Source: Flectobacillus major DSM 103 (GTDB lineage: Bacteria > Bacteroidota > Bacteroidia > Cytophagales > Spirosomataceae). Taken from it: a stretch of DNA of 64,000 bases. The stretch covers positions 4,535,812 to 4,599,811 of the forward strand of contig NZ_KE386491.1 in assembly GCF_000427405.1 (NCBI RefSeq). The letters are read 5' to 3'. The position numbers and the translations under genes were made by a program. The notes beneath the pieces are model-generated. The model was not told the origin of the DNA, made no database searches, and saw nothing but the letters and a program-made list of their open reading frames with translations. Positions 1 to 9,778 of this stretch are shown piece by piece. Numbering within the stretch: the first letter of the stretch is position 1; the number at the start of each line of letters is the position of its first letter.

Positions 1-134
1 GCAGGGTCTTCCCAAACAATTGGCAGGTGTTTTCTTTTGGTATAGTTAACTAAAACGTGGTTTAGGTTAGTATCTTTTTGCCAATCGTCACGACCAGCAA
101 ATAAAAAAATCTTATTGACGGATTTTTTTGACAT
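1..134 (-). CDS. N-terminal fragment of an unrecognised protein (cut by window edge)
   Basis: An ATG at 134 opens a frame that stays open to base 1 and gives 44 residues beginning MSKKSVNKIFLFAGRDDW. No stop occurs before the edge. The start resembles a cytosolic protein with a first beta strand (KIFLFAG), as in some glycosyltransferases, but this is too short to assign. It lies downstream of nadA on the same strand, separated by a terminator at 251-281, so it probably has its own promoter. Confidence that it is coding is moderate; the function is unknown. Confidence 0.5.
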   Translation of the reverse strand, partial: MSKKSVNKIFLFAGRDDWQKDTNLNHVLVNYTKRKHLPIVWEDP

Positions 135-250
135 TGGTAGTATGGCGTGGAAAGTGGGGGGTATGTCTAGTATTAATGCCGAAAATCTTCCTCAAATATT
201 TGATTTATTACTCAAAAATACAAATTTAAAGTACAGTAATTCATAAAATA

Positions 251-281
251 GAGGCACAAACAGATGTGTTATTTGTGCCTC
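251..281 (-). terminator. Intrinsic terminator after nadA
   Basis: Perfect 10-base arms GAGGCACAAA (251-260) and TTTGTGCCTC (272-281) with an 11-base loop. On the minus strand the hairpin is followed by TATTTTAT. It sits 22 bases past the nadA stop. Confidence 0.75.
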
Positions 282-302
282 TGTAACAACCCTTGAGGTA
301 TT

Positions 303-1292
303 TTATTTACTAATTTCTAACATAGCTTTCAAAGCCTTTAAGGCTGGTACTCGGATATCTTCGGGTACTTGGATTTCGGGTAGTTCATAAAACATAGCAT
401 TGTAAAGCTTTTCCAAAGTATTCATTTTCATGTAAGGGCATTCTGAACAAGCACATGAGTTTTTCTCGTTGGCTGGGGCAGGAATCAATTTTTTATTAGG
501 TACAGCTTCCTTCATTTTGTGCAAAATCCCAGCCTCGGTAGCTACAATAAACTCCTGACAGTCGGATGTTTGGACAAAATTGAGTAGGGCAGTAGTAGAG
601 CCTACAAAATCGGCTTGAGAAAGGATAACTTCTTTACATTCTGGGTGAGCAATCAATAAAGCCGCTGGATTTTCCTCTTTGGCTTTTTTCAGTTTTTCTA
701 ATGAAATATCGATGTGTACAATACAAGCACCTTCCCAAAGAATCAAATCCCTTCCTGTTTTTTTGGCAACGTAACGCCCCAAATTGGCATCAGGAGCAAA
801 GATAATTTGCTTATCGGCAGGAATAGATTCTACCACTTTTACGGCATTGGACGACGTACAAATAATATCTGTCATAGCCTTTACATCGGCTGTACAGTTG
901 ATATAACTTACCACAACAGCCTCAGGATATTGGGCTTTGAAAGCGGCAAATGCTTCTTTGGGTGCTGCATCGGCCAAAGAACAACCCGCATTGAAATCGG
1001 GCAGAACTACTTTTTTGTTGGGGTTCAAGATTTTGGCTGTTTCGCCCATAAAATGCACCCCACAAAATACAATCATGTCGGCATCTGTTTTTTCGGCAGC
1101 CTGAGCCAACCCAAGGCTATCGCCCAAATAATCGGCTAAATCCTGGATTTCGGCATCTACATAATAGTGTGCCAAAATAACAGCATTTTTCTCTTTCTTT
1201 AATTTAAGAATTTCTTCTTTCAAATCAGTCCCTTTAAATGGTACTGAACGGCTTACGTAGCCAACTTTATTTACTTCGTCTAGTAAGTTCAT
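303..1292 (-). CDS. nadA: Quinolinate synthase NadA
   Basis: Cytosolic [4Fe-4S] enzyme that condenses iminoaspartate with dihydroxyacetone phosphate to quinolinate in de novo NAD synthesis. The 329 residues match the short NadA form. Family motifs are visible: [19 protein letters not shown] near residues 41-59, [13 protein letters not shown] (~77-89), [12 protein letters not shown] (~97-108), HPEC (~217-220), and a C-terminal [15 protein letters not shown]. The conserved cysteines for the cluster (CGVxFM, HPEC, CxxCxxM) are present. It lies 154 bases downstream of nadC on the same strand, so the last two steps of quinolinate to nicotinate mononucleotide are paired; nadB is not in the window. 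No clear promoter was seen in the gap. Confidence 0.96.
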   Translation of the reverse strand: MNLLDEVNKVGYVSRSVPFKGTDLKEEILKLKKEKNAVILAHYYVDAEIQDLADYLGDSLGLAQAAEKTDADMIVFCGVHFMGETAKILNPNKKVVLPDFNAGCSLADAAPKEAFAAFKAQYPEAVVVSYINCTADVKAMTDIICTSSNAVKVVESIPADKQIIFAPDANLGRYVAKKTGRDLILWEGACIVHIDISLEKLKKAKEENPAALLIAHPECKEVILSQADFVGSTTALLNFVQTSDCQEFIVATEAGILHKMKEAVPNKKLIPAPANEKNSCACSECPYMKMNTLEKLYNAMFYELPEIQVPEDIRVPALKALKAMLEISK

Positions 1293-1446
1293 GGTTGAAT
1301 ATTGGGGAATTTCGATAACTTGAAAATAAAAACAACTAGAAATGAGTCTAAATAATCGTGTAAAAGGAGTTTTGTTGATAGCAGTTATCTGTTTTCAAAA
1401 ATCTACACGCTACATATTTTAGGAATTTAATTCGTTTTCTCATTGA

Positions 1447-2301
1447 CTACATAGCCTTCAAACTTAAATCTAGGCTTTTGATTTGATGTGTCAATGCTCC
1501 GCTCGAAATATAATCAACTCCACATTCGGCATATTGCCTGATAGTGGTTTCATCAATTCCTCCAGAGGCTTCGGTGAGGTATTTGCCATCGATAAGCCGA
1601 ACAGCTTCTTGTAAATCTTCAAAACTAAAATTATCAAGCATAATTCTATGGATTTTACCAATAGCCAAAACCTGCTGTAGCTCGTTGAGGTTACGTACTT
1701 CAATTTCTATTTGAAGCTGCCGATCTGTGTGTTGTAGGTATTCGTTGGCCTGCAAAATAGCCTTTTCGATACCCCCAGCATAGTCGACATGGTTATCTTT
1801 AATCAAAATCATATCGAACAAAGCATAACGGTGATTTACAGCACCTCCAATTTTGCAAGCCCATTTTTCACACAAACGGAAATTAGGTGTTGTTTTGCGG
1901 GTATCCAGTAGCTGGGTTTTTGTTCCTTCCAAAAGCTGTACCATTGAATGCGTATGAGTAGCAATACCCGACATACGTTGCATACAATTCAAAACAAGGC
2001 GCTCGGCCTTTAAGATTGACTGCGAAAGCCCCGAAACGGTTAGTACGATTTGTCCTTTTTGAATAGGGGTTCCGTCTTGTAAAAGGAGCTCAACCCTAAG
2101 ACTAGGGTCAACTTCTGCAAAAATCATAACTGCTAGCTCGGCACCAGCCAAAATACCTGTATCTTTTACCAACAATCGGGCGCTGCCAGTGGCATCTTTA
2201 GGAACAGTTGAAAGGGAAGTGTGGTCGCCATCGCCTACATCTTCAGCCAAAGCACTTTGGATGAAATTGTGGATATATGTGGGGTCTAAATAATTAAACA
2301 T
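1447..2301 (-). CDS. nadC: Nicotinate-nucleotide pyrophosphorylase (quinolinate phosphoribosyltransferase)
   Basis: Decarboxylating phosphoribosyltransferase that converts quinolinate and PRPP to nicotinate mononucleotide. The 284-residue length is normal. Motifs seen: AEDVGDGDHTS near the N-terminus, LNCMQRMSGIAT (~104-115), LLDTRKTTPNFR (~131-142) with the quinolinate-binding Arg/Lys, GGAVNHRYALFDMILIKDNH (~153-172), and the C-terminal EASGGI and GVDYISSGALTH barrel loops. It is followed by nadA. The upstream region (2302-2494) is shared with a divergent small gene. Confidence 0.96.
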   Translation of the reverse strand: MFNYLDPTYIHNFIQSALAEDVGDGDHTSLSTVPKDATGSARLLVKDTGILAGAELAVMIFAEVDPSLRVELLLQDGTPIQKGQIVLTVSGLSQSILKAERLVLNCMQRMSGIATHTHSMVQLLEGTKTQLLDTRKTTPNFRLCEKWACKIGGAVNHRYALFDMILIKDNHVDYAGGIEKAILQANEYLQHTDRQLQIEIEVRNLNELQQVLAIGKIHRIMLDNFSFEDLQEAVRLIDGKYLTEASGGIDETTIRQYAECGVDYISSGALTHQIKSLDLSLKAM

Positions 2302-2452
2302 GCTAGATGATGATTGTTTTATGCCTCAAAAGTAAGAAAATAATTCAATTGTACTTTTGAAATTTTTATCAAGCTATTTACGCCTAATGTTATGATATTC
2401 CTAAGATTATTGTGTGGAAGTAGGCTATAGGCTTTGAAAATTTGGTATAAAG

Positions 2453-2485
2453 TTTGCAATACTTCATCAAAACTTGCTACTTTTG
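2453..2485 (+). promoter_or_regulatory. Bacteroidota-type promoter
   Basis: TTTG at 2453-2456, a 21-base spacer, and TACTTTTG at 2478-2485 match the TTTG/TAnnTTTG consensus of the Bacteroidota primary sigma factor. Transcription would start near 2490, only a few bases before the ATG at 2495, so the message would be nearly leaderless. Confidence 0.6.
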
Positions 2486-2494
2486 CAGTCAACA

Positions 2495-2860
2495 ATGCAG
2501 AAAACAACTCATATATCACGTTTATTTAGCACCTTTTTTATGTGCCTGATGCTGATGTTTACCGTTTTTGGTAAAACATTTTCAGCCTCTCAGTTACATT
2601 ATTCGGTATCTAAGCAAACCAAAACAGAACAATCTGAAAAGCAAAGAAGAGCTGCCAAAGAGTGTTCGGTAAGTGAGTTGTCGGTTATGCAAACGTCGTC
2701 GTCGGTAACGATAGATATTTCGCAAGATTTTATTTTTGAATTACCGTCTATTACGATACCCGTTGTGGCTAAGCAAATAGCACCAAAGGCTATTGGTTTA
2801 TGCCAAAACACATTCTACGAGATTCTATTCGAGCATTTTATATCCACAAACGCTCCCTGA
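2495..2860 (+). CDS. Small exported hypothetical protein
   Basis: A 121-residue product from the ATG at 2495. A longer frame from TTG 2474 exists but would run through the -7 promoter element, so the ATG is preferred. Residues 1-31 form a signal peptide or membrane anchor (basic MQKTTHISR, then a hydrophobic stretch ending near GKTFSAS). The rest is Ser/Lys/Glu rich, then a beta-like segment, with no domain recognised. It is divergent from nadC and precedes secDF in the same direction. Alternative: a one-pass inner-membrane protein. Confidence 0.6.
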   Translation: MQKTTHISRLFSTFFMCLMLMFTVFGKTFSASQLHYSVSKQTKTEQSEKQRRAAKECSVSELSVMQTSSSVTIDISQDFIFELPSITIPVVAKQIAPKAIGLCQNTFYEILFEHFISTNAP

Positions 2861-3001
2861 TTTATTCCTTTTCCCTTATTGATTTTATCGCGGCAAACCC
2901 TGTTTGCTATTTTCTGGATTGAGCTAAATACTTGTAGCCCATGCTATAAGCGGTTTGCTCCCTAGTTTCGTTTCACATTCATTTCTTAATAACTAAAACA
3001 A

Positions 3002-5974
3002 ATGCGTTACAAAGGTGCCATTATTTGGCTGACTGGTATCATTTCAGCCTTATGTTTATTCTTTTTATCATTTACATGGAAAGCTAGTTCGGTTCGTGAA
3101 GATGCAATTAATTATGCTACTTCAAAAAGTGGTGAATTAGACCCTGCTAAAAAAACTCGTTATATCGACTCTTTGTGGAAACAGCCTATTTATTTGGGCT
3201 TTACTCTACAAGAAGTAACGAATTATGCTCTTCACAAAGGCCTCGACTTGGAAGGCGGTTTGCATGCTGTGTTGGAAGTGTCGCCAGTTGAAATCTTGCG
3301 TGCTTTGTCAGGCAAAAGCAATGACCCTAATTTTGAGAAAGCTTTAGAGAACGCTTCAAAAGCACAAGTAAACTCAACCAAACCATTCAACGAGATTTTC
3401 TATGAGGAATTTGCAAAAATAGCTCCTAATCAAAAATTGGCTACCATTTTTGCCAACTCTGTAAACCGTGAAAAATTAAACTCAAACTCGTCGGATGCAC
3501 AAGTGAAAAAAGTAATCAACGACGAAGTGGATGGTGCTGTTGACCGTGTTTATAAAATTATTCAGGCTCGTATCGACAAATTTGGTGTTGCCAACCCTAA
3601 CATCCAACGTTTGCCAGGAACAAACCGTATTCAGGTAGAATTACCAGGTGTAGATAATCCAGATCGTGCTAGAAAATTATTGTCGGGTGCTGCAAAATTG
3701 GAATTTGTAGAAGTAGCAGAAATTAATGAGTGGGGACAAGGACTTAACTCTTTGGGAGAATATTTGGCTGCAGAAGAAATTGCGAAAAAAGCTTCTATTG
3801 CTTCAGCAGCGGCAGCTCCTGCCAAAACAGATTCGGCAAGTAAAGATGGCGGTTTGGCAAGCCAATTGGCTTCTGCTGGAAAAGCTGCCAAGAAAGATAC
3901 TGCCAAAAAAGATACTACAGCAGGTGCAGCTTTAACAAAACTATTTTTGCCTCTTGACAACCAAGGTAGAAGCTGGGGTGTTTTCCGTAAAGATACGGCT
4001 CGTGTAAACGAATTGTTCCGTCGCCCAGAAGTACGAGTTATGTTTCCTTCAAACCTAACTTTTGTATGGTATGCCAAAGGTATTCCAGCTACAAATGGTG
4101 ATGAAATTATCCAGATTGAAGCTATCAAGAAAAGTGAAGGACAACCTGCGCCACTAGAAGGAGATGTAATTACAGATGCTGCTCAGGATTTTGACCAAAA
4201 CGGTCGCCCAGAGGTAACAATGACGATGAACGGAACAGGTGCACGTATCTGGAAAAACTTGACCGCAGCTAGCATAGGTAAAAGAGTTGCTATTGTGCTT
4301 GACAACTATGTATATTCTGCCCCAGTAATCAATGGCGAAATTCCAAACGGTCGTTCTTCAATTTCGGGGTCATTTACAGTAGAAGAAGCTAAAGACTTAG
4401 CAAATGTATTGAAAGCAGGTAAATTACCTGCACCAACACGTATCGTAGAAGATGCCTTCATTGGGCCATCGTTGGGTCAGGAAGCCATCAACCAAGGTTA
4501 TACTTCAATGGGCATCGGTTTGTTGTTGGTAATTATCTTCATGATTGGTTACTATGGTAGTCCAGGCTGGATGGCCAACGCCGCATTGTTGTTCAACGTA
4601 TTCTTTATTGCAGGGGTATTGGTACAAATTCAAGCAGCTTTGACATTGCCAGGTATTGCAGGTATCGTACTAACCTTGGGTATGGCTGTAGATGCCAACG
4701 TATTGATTAATGAACGTATCCGAGAGGAATTACACAAAGGTAATAGCTTGTTAGACTCAGTGAAATTGGGTTATGAAAAAGCCTTATCGGCTATTATCGA
4801 CGGTAACGTTACAACCATTTTGATTGGTGTTATCTTGATTATCTTTGGGTCGGGTTCTGTAAAAGGATTTGGTGTAACACTTTGTATTGGTTTGGTTACT
4901 TCAGTATTTACAGCCGTATATGTGTCGCACGTATTTGTTGATTGGATGGTTAGACGTAAAATTGCTGCTGGAAAAGACCACGAAGTAACTTTTGAAACAT
5001 TTATCTCAAAAGACCTATTCAAAGGATTCAACTTTGACTTTATTGGTAAACGTAAATATTCTTACTGGTTCTCGTGGGGCTTAATTGCTTTTGGTGCAAT
5101 TGTATTGGTAGCTCAGGGTGGTTTCAACTTAGGAGTAGACTTCAAAGGTGGTCGTTCTTATGTAGTAGAATTTGCAAAACCTGTAGATACTGGCGAAGTA
5201 AAAGAAGCTTTGAAAGATGATTTTGAAGATAAAGGTGTAGAAGTAAAGACTTTCAATGGTGATACCAAATTGAAAGTAACAACGGCTTATTTGGTAGATG
5301 ATGAAACAACAGCCGCTAACCAAAAAGTACGTAAAGCTTTGGAAACTGGCCTAACTAAATTTGCCGATGCAAAACCAGTTATCTTGTCGGAGTCGAAAGT
5401 AGGAGCAACAATTGCAGATGATATTTTAAGACAATCATTTGTTTCAATTGCCTATGCTTTGGTTGCTATCTTTATTTATATTTTGTTGCGTTTCCGTAAA
5501 TGGCAATATTCATTGGGTGGTATAATTGCCTTGTTGCACGATACCCTAGTAGTATTGGGTATGGTAGGTATTACACGTTTGTTTGGTTTTGAGCTAGAAG
5601 TTGACCAAATCTTTATTGCTGCTATTTTGACCGTAATTGGTTATTCTATCAACGACACCGTGGTAGTATTTGACCGTATTCGTGAAGAAATCGGTATTGA
5701 TGCAGATTTATCTAACAAGGAATTGATGATTAAAACCATCAATACGTCAATCAACCATACCATGAGCCGTACTGTAATGACCGCAACAACGGTATTCTTG
5801 GTAGTAACAGTATTGTTGTTATTGGGTGGCGACGTATTGAGAGGCTTCTCATTTGCGATGTTTATTGGTGTTGTGTTTGGTGCATATTCATCAATTTTCG
5901 TAGCAGCTCCAATTGTTATTGACCTAGGAACAGGTAAAAAGAAAGATACAGTAGCAGGAACAGTTACTAAGTAA
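3002..5974 (+). CDS. secDF: Fused protein translocase subunit SecDF
   Basis: Inner-membrane RND-family subunit that uses the proton gradient to help SecYEG-driven export. At 990 residues it is a single SecD-SecF fusion, common in Bacteroidota. The SecD half shows GLDLEGGLH (80-88) and VDANVLINERIREE (~563-576); the SecF half shows GVDFKGGRSYVV (~710) and the TM4 motif SINDTVVVFDRIREE (~882). Each half has one N-terminal membrane helix, a large periplasmic loop and five C-terminal helices. Odd point: residues about 266-313, inside the first periplasmic region, form an Ala/Lys/Asp/Thr-rich low-complexity insert not expected of the core fold. Start ATG follows an A-rich leader. A strong terminator follows. 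Confidence 0.96.
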   Translation: MRYKGAIIWLTGIISALCLFFLSFTWKASSVREDAINYATSKSGELDPAKKTRYIDSLWKQPIYLGFTLQEVTNYALHKGLDLEGGLHAVLEVSPVEILRALSGKSNDPNFEKALENASKAQVNSTKPFNEIFYEEFAKIAPNQKLATIFANSVNREKLNSNSSDAQVKKVINDEVDGAVDRVYKIIQARIDKFGVANPNIQRLPGTNRIQVELPGVDNPDRARKLLSGAAKLEFVEVAEINEWGQGLNSLGEYLAAEEIAKKASIASAAAAPAKTDSASKDGGLASQLASAGKAAKKDTAKKDTTAGAALTKLFLPLDNQGRSWGVFRKDTARVNELFRRPEVRVMFPSNLTFVWYAKGIPATNGDEIIQIEAIKKSEGQPAPLEGDVITDAAQDFDQNGRPEVTMTMNGTGARIWKNLTAASIGKRVAIVLDNYVYSAPVINGEIPNGRSSISGSFTVEEAKDLANVLKAGKLPAPTRIVEDAFIGPSLGQEAINQGYTSMGIGLLLVIIFMIGYYGSPGWMANAALLFNVFFIAGVLVQIQAALTLPGIAGIVLTLGMAVDANVLINERIREELHKGNSLLDSVKLGYEKALSAIIDGNVTTILIGVILIIFGSGSVKGFGVTLCIGLVTSVFTAVYVSHVFVDWMVRRKIAAGKDHEVTFETFISKDLFKGFNFDFIGKRKYSYWFSWGLIAFGAIVLVAQGGFNLGVDFKGGRSYVVEFAKPVDTGEVKEALKDDFEDKGVEVKTFNGDTKLKVTTAYLVDDETTAANQKVRKALETGLTKFADAKPVILSESKVGATIADDILRQSFVSIAYALVAIFIYILLRFRKWQYSLGGIIALLHDTLVVLGMVGITRLFGFELEVDQIFIAAILTVIGYSINDTVVVFDRIREEIGIDADLSNKELMIKTINTSINHTMSRTVMTATTVFLVVTVLLLLGGDVLRGFSFAMFIGVVFGAYSSIFVAAPIVIDLGTGKKKDTVAGTVTK

Positions 5975-5982
5975 TTATCCTC

Positions 5983-6023
5983 AAAGACCTCACAGCCCTA
6001 AAAAGCTGTGGGGTCTTTTTTTG
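5983..6023 (+). terminator. Intrinsic terminator after secDF
   Basis: Stem AAAGACC-t-CACAGC / GCTGTG-g-GGTCTTT with an 8-base loop, followed by a long T run; starts 9 bases past the secDF stop. Confidence 0.9.
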
Positions 6024-6121
6024 TTTAAAGACGAAATATTGACTATCTTGAAACGCGGTTTATGAAATTCTATTCTGTAATTACCTTCAATCACAATAAA
6101 ATAAACTAAAACCTTTTCTTT

Positions 6122-7603
6122 ATGAGTAACAGTATTTGGCGAAAAAAACCACTAGAAGCGTATGCCGCTGACGTGAAAAACAACCAGTTGAAACGGGTGT
6201 TGGGCAAATGGGCATTAACTTCACTTGGTATTGGAGCAGTTATCGGCGGGGGGATTTTTACCTTGACTGGTATTGCTGCACACGACTGGGCAGGGCCAGC
6301 ACTGGCATTGGCTTTTGTAATGGCGGGTGTAGCATGTACATTTGCAGCACTTTGTTATGCTGAGTTTGCATCTATATTACCTGTTGAAGGCTCGGCTTAT
6401 GCCTATTCTTATGGTACTGTTGGTGAATTTTTTGCATGGTTTATTGGCTGGAATCTTATTTTGGAATACATGATGGGGGCTACTACAGTAGCGGTAGCTT
6501 GGTCAGGTTATTTTGAAAAACTCCTCCATTTATTCAATATTTCATTACCGATATATTTGACAAACGACCCCGTTACGGCTGCCGAAAAAGCTGAAAAATT
6601 AAGAGCTGCAGGCGAAGTTGTTCCTGATTTTGCTTTTGCTATTAACTTGCCAGCATTTTTGATTGTATGGGTAGTAACTTATATCTTGGTAAAAGGTATC
6701 AAAGAAGCTGCAAGTACCAACAACCTTATTGTAATTATGAAAGTAGCTGCTGTAATCTTTGTGATTGTAGTAGGTGCGTTTTACGTTGATACTGCCAACT
6801 GGCATCCATTTATTCCAGAACCAGTAACTGATGCTTCAGGTACAGTACATTATGGTTTCAATGGTGTAGTTACGGCGGCCAGTATTATCTTTTTTGCTTA
6901 TATTGGTTTTGATGCTGTATCTACTCAAGCTGGTGAAGCAATCAACCCAACCAAAGATATTCCATTTGCTATTATCGCTTCGTTGTTGATTTGTACATTG
7001 TTATATATCTTGGTTTCTTTGGTATTGACAGGTATGGTTCGTTACGATACACTTGACTTGAAAGCTCCTGTTGCTTCTGCTTTTGCAGGTGCTGGTTTGC
7101 CTATTGCCATGTATATTGTTACTATTGCAGCTACAGCGGGTTTAACTTCTGTAATGTTGGTAATGATGCTTTCTCAAACTCGTATTTTCTTGGGTATGGC
7201 CAAAGACGGTTTGTTGCCAAGAGGCTTGTTTGGGGCAATTCACCCAACTTACAAAACACCTTGGAAATCAACCCTTTTTGTAGGTGGAATTGTGTCGGTG
7301 GTGGCAGCATTAACCCCAATCGACAAAGTATCTGAAATGTGTAGCTCTGGTACATTATTGGCTTTTGCTATGATTTGTGGGGCTGTTTGGTTATTGCGTG
7401 TTCGTGAGCCAAATATTGAGCGTCCATACAAAGCTCCATTTTTACCAGTGGTTGCTACTTGTGGTATTTTGTGTAACCTTTACTTAATGTGGGGTTTGCG
7501 TACAGAAACAAAAATTTCATTCTTGATTTGGGGTACACTCGGTATTATAGTATATTTTGCTTATAGCCGTACTCACAGTAATTTGCACAACAAAGGAGAA
7601 TAG
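6122..7603 (+). CDS. Amino acid permease of the APC family (cationic amino acid transporter type)
   Basis: Inner-membrane secondary transporter, 493 residues with about 12 membrane helices. The N-terminal SLGIGAVIGGGIFTLTG is the unwound TM1 substrate site of APC transporters; EFASILPVEGSAYAYSY follows in TM2-TM3, and FFAYIGFDAVSTQAGEAINP (TM6-7 region) is the signature of the CAT/YfnA branch. The C-terminal region keeps RVREPNIERPYKAPFLP, also typical. Substrate is inferred to be a cationic or neutral amino acid and cannot be fixed from sequence. Transcribed singly between two terminators. Confidence 0.92.
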   Translation: MSNSIWRKKPLEAYAADVKNNQLKRVLGKWALTSLGIGAVIGGGIFTLTGIAAHDWAGPALALAFVMAGVACTFAALCYAEFASILPVEGSAYAYSYGTVGEFFAWFIGWNLILEYMMGATTVAVAWSGYFEKLLHLFNISLPIYLTNDPVTAAEKAEKLRAAGEVVPDFAFAINLPAFLIVWVVTYILVKGIKEAASTNNLIVIMKVAAVIFVIVVGAFYVDTANWHPFIPEPVTDASGTVHYGFNGVVTAASIIFFAYIGFDAVSTQAGEAINPTKDIPFAIIASLLICTLLYILVSLVLTGMVRYDTLDLKAPVASAFAGAGLPIAMYIVTIAATAGLTSVMLVMMLSQTRIFLGMAKDGLLPRGLFGAIHPTYKTPWKSTLFVGGIVSVVAALTPIDKVSEMCSSGTLLAFAMICGAVWLLRVREPNIERPYKAPFLPVVATCGILCNLYLMWGLRTETKISFLIWGTLGIIVYFAYSRTHSNLHNKGE

Positions 7604-7625
7604 AAGTTGGTAAAAGATATACTAG

Positions 7626-7665
7626 AAAGTCCTCATGGTGTAATCACCATGAGGACTTTTTGTTG
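7626..7665 (+). terminator. Intrinsic terminator after the permease
   Basis: Perfect 15-base arms AAAGTCCTCATGGTG (7626-7640) and CACCATGAGGACTTT with a TAAT loop, then a T run. Confidence 0.92.
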
Positions 7666-7852
7666 TTAAAAGCCCTATTCTTAGGCGTTCTGTTGTTCAT
7701 GTTCTCTAAAACCTGTGGCAGTTAATTATTTTTAGCGTAATTTTGTGAGAAATTAATTTCATATCCCCATTAAGTTAGGCTGATACATAGCACAAAAATA
7801 TATAATTCAACCTTAGCTGAAGGCATCAACCCCAAAGCTACTGAATATTCCG

Positions 7853-9454
7853 ATGGCAAACATACACGAAGAAATACAAAAACGCCGAACCTTTGGCATT
7901 ATATCGCACCCCGATGCTGGTAAAACAACCCTTACCGAAAAACTACTTTTGTTTGGTGGGGCAATCCAAACGGCAGGGGCTGTAAAATCAAATAAAATTA
8001 AAAAAGGAGCTACCTCCGATTTTATGGAAATAGAACGCCAAAGAGGTATTTCGGTAGCCACTTCGGTAATGACTTTTGAGTACAATGGCGTAAAAATTAA
8101 TATCCTTGATACGCCTGGTCACAAAGATTTTGCCGAGGATACTTACAGAACCCTAACTGCTGTCGATTCGGTGATTTTGGTTATCGACTGTGTAAAAGGG
8201 GTTGAGGAACAAACCGAAAAATTGATGGAGGTATGCCGTATGAGGAATACCCCTGTGATTATCTTTATCAATAAAATGGACCGTGAAGGGCAAAACCCTT
8301 TTGATTTGTTGGATGAGTTAGAACAAAAACTAAATATCAGTGTTCGCCCGCTTACTTGGCCTATTAATATTGGGTCAAATTTTAAAGGGGTGTATAATCT
8401 CTACGACAAATCGTTGAACTTATTTAGTGCCAATAAAACCAAAATAGAAAAAGAAGTTGTAGCAGTAGATATTTGGTCGGAAGAGCTTGATAAAAGAGTA
8501 GGTGAAAAAGATGCTAATCAGCTACGTGAAGACGTTGAGTTGATTGAAGGCGTTTATGAAGATTTTGACCGAACAACCTACCTATCGGGCAATGTAGCTC
8601 CTGTGTTTTTTGGCTCGGCTGTTAATAACTTTGGGGTACAAGAGCTTTTGGATACTTTCTCAGAAATAGCTCCAAGTACCCAACGCCGTCAAACTGACGT
8701 TAGAATTGTAGAGCCTGATGAGAAAAAATTTACAGGTTTTATCTTCAAAATACACGCCAACTTAGACCCCAAACACCGTGATAGAATCGCTTTCTTGCGA
8801 ATTTGTTCAGGTATTTTTGAACGAAATAAATTCTATAAACACGTTCGGTTAGATAAAAATGTTCGTTTTAATAACCCTTACAATTTCATGGCTCAGGACA
8901 AAGAGGTTGTTGATGAAGGTTTTCCGGGTGATGTAATTGGTTTGTACGATACAGGTAACTTCAAAATTGGCGATACGCTCACCGAGGGTGAAAATCTATT
9001 CTATCAAGGTATTCCAAGTTTTTCTCCCGAAATATTCAAGGAATTGATTAACCTTGACCCAATGAAGGCAAAGCAGCTCGAAAAAGGGATTGAGCAGCTT
9101 ACCGATGAAGGGGTAGCCCAATTATTTACTCAAAGCCAGTTAGGTAATCGTAAGATTGTAGGTACAGTAGGAGAGCTTCAGTATGAAGTAATTCAGTACC
9201 GCCTTGAGCATGAATACGGAGCCAAATGTCGCTTTGACCATCGTGATATAGCCAAAGCTTGTTGGATAACATCGGAAGACCCCAAGAAATTAGCTGAGTT
9301 TATTCGCTTAAAAGGTCAGCAAATAGCTACTGATAAAGATGGTAACAATGTTTTTCTAGCTGAATCTGATTGGATATTGAGAATGAATATCCAAAATAAT
9401 CCAGATATATTATTCCACTTTACATCCGAGTTTAAGAGAGCCGTAGAAGCCTAA
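7853..9454 (+). CDS. prfC: Peptide chain release factor 3
   Basis: Translational GTPase that recycles RF1/RF2 after termination. The 533 residues match RF3. G-domain motifs: G1 [13 protein letters not shown] (18-30), G2 region [10 protein letters not shown] (~64-73), G3 [14 protein letters not shown] (~86-99), G4 NKMDREGQ (~140-147). The long-form G2 [10 protein letters not shown] and the C-terminal [11 protein letters not shown] separate it from EF-G. It stands alone, with a terminator on each side. The ATG at 7853 leaves the usual short RF3 N-terminus. Confidence 0.97.
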   Translation: MANIHEEIQKRRTFGIISHPDAGKTTLTEKLLLFGGAIQTAGAVKSNKIKKGATSDFMEIERQRGISVATSVMTFEYNGVKINILDTPGHKDFAEDTYRTLTAVDSVILVIDCVKGVEEQTEKLMEVCRMRNTPVIIFINKMDREGQNPFDLLDELEQKLNISVRPLTWPINIGSNFKGVYNLYDKSLNLFSANKTKIEKEVVAVDIWSEELDKRVGEKDANQLREDVELIEGVYEDFDRTTYLSGNVAPVFFGSAVNNFGVQELLDTFSEIAPSTQRRQTDVRIVEPDEKKFTGFIFKIHANLDPKHRDRIAFLRICSGIFERNKFYKHVRLDKNVRFNNPYNFMAQDKEVVDEGFPGDVIGLYDTGNFKIGDTLTEGENLFYQGIPSFSPEIFKELINLDPMKAKQLEKGIEQLTDEGVAQLFTQSQLGNRKIVGTVGELQYEVIQYRLEHEYGAKCRFDHRDIAKACWITSEDPKKLAEFIRLKGQQIATDKDGNNVFLAESDWILRMNIQNNPDILFHFTSEFKRAVEA

Positions 9455-9471
9455 TTCATAATATAAAAAAG

Positions 9472-9508
9472 CCTCTTGAGTAGTTAATATTCAAGGGTTT
9501 TTTTTATA
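9472..9508 (+). terminator. Terminator after prfC
   Basis: Imperfect hairpin CCTCTTGAGTA / TATTCAAGGG followed by nine T residues, 17 bases past the stop. Confidence 0.7.
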
Positions 9509-9778
9509 ACAAAACGATAATGATAAATATCAAGAAGAAGTAATGGGTTTGTAAAATAAAGCTATACTTTGATTTATTATTGTATTCATCTTTTATGTTG
9601 ATTATTCTGCATTTATTTTGTATTTTTTCCTTAATTTGAGTTATCGGCTCAGTATTTCATCCATTTAGAATGAACCGTTCAAAAGGTATTAAACAATTGT
9701 AACAGTATTCTTTGGAAAATAATTATAAATTGCAATTGTTTAGTAAATATTGATCCATTTAATAAGCTCTTTTTGATT
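9509..9778. other. AT-rich intergenic region before the TM2 gene
   Basis: About 270 bases of strongly AT-rich sequence with no convincing frame on either strand. It presumably holds the promoter of the TM2 gene, but no good TTTG/TAnnTTTG pair was found. Confidence 0.5.

Noticed and set aside
714-1139. 141-codon frame on the plus strand antisense to nadA
   Set aside because: Shadow of nadA; no signal or composition of its own.
3631-4128. 165-codon minus-strand frame within secDF
   Set aside because: Antisense shadow created by the low-complexity region of SecDF.
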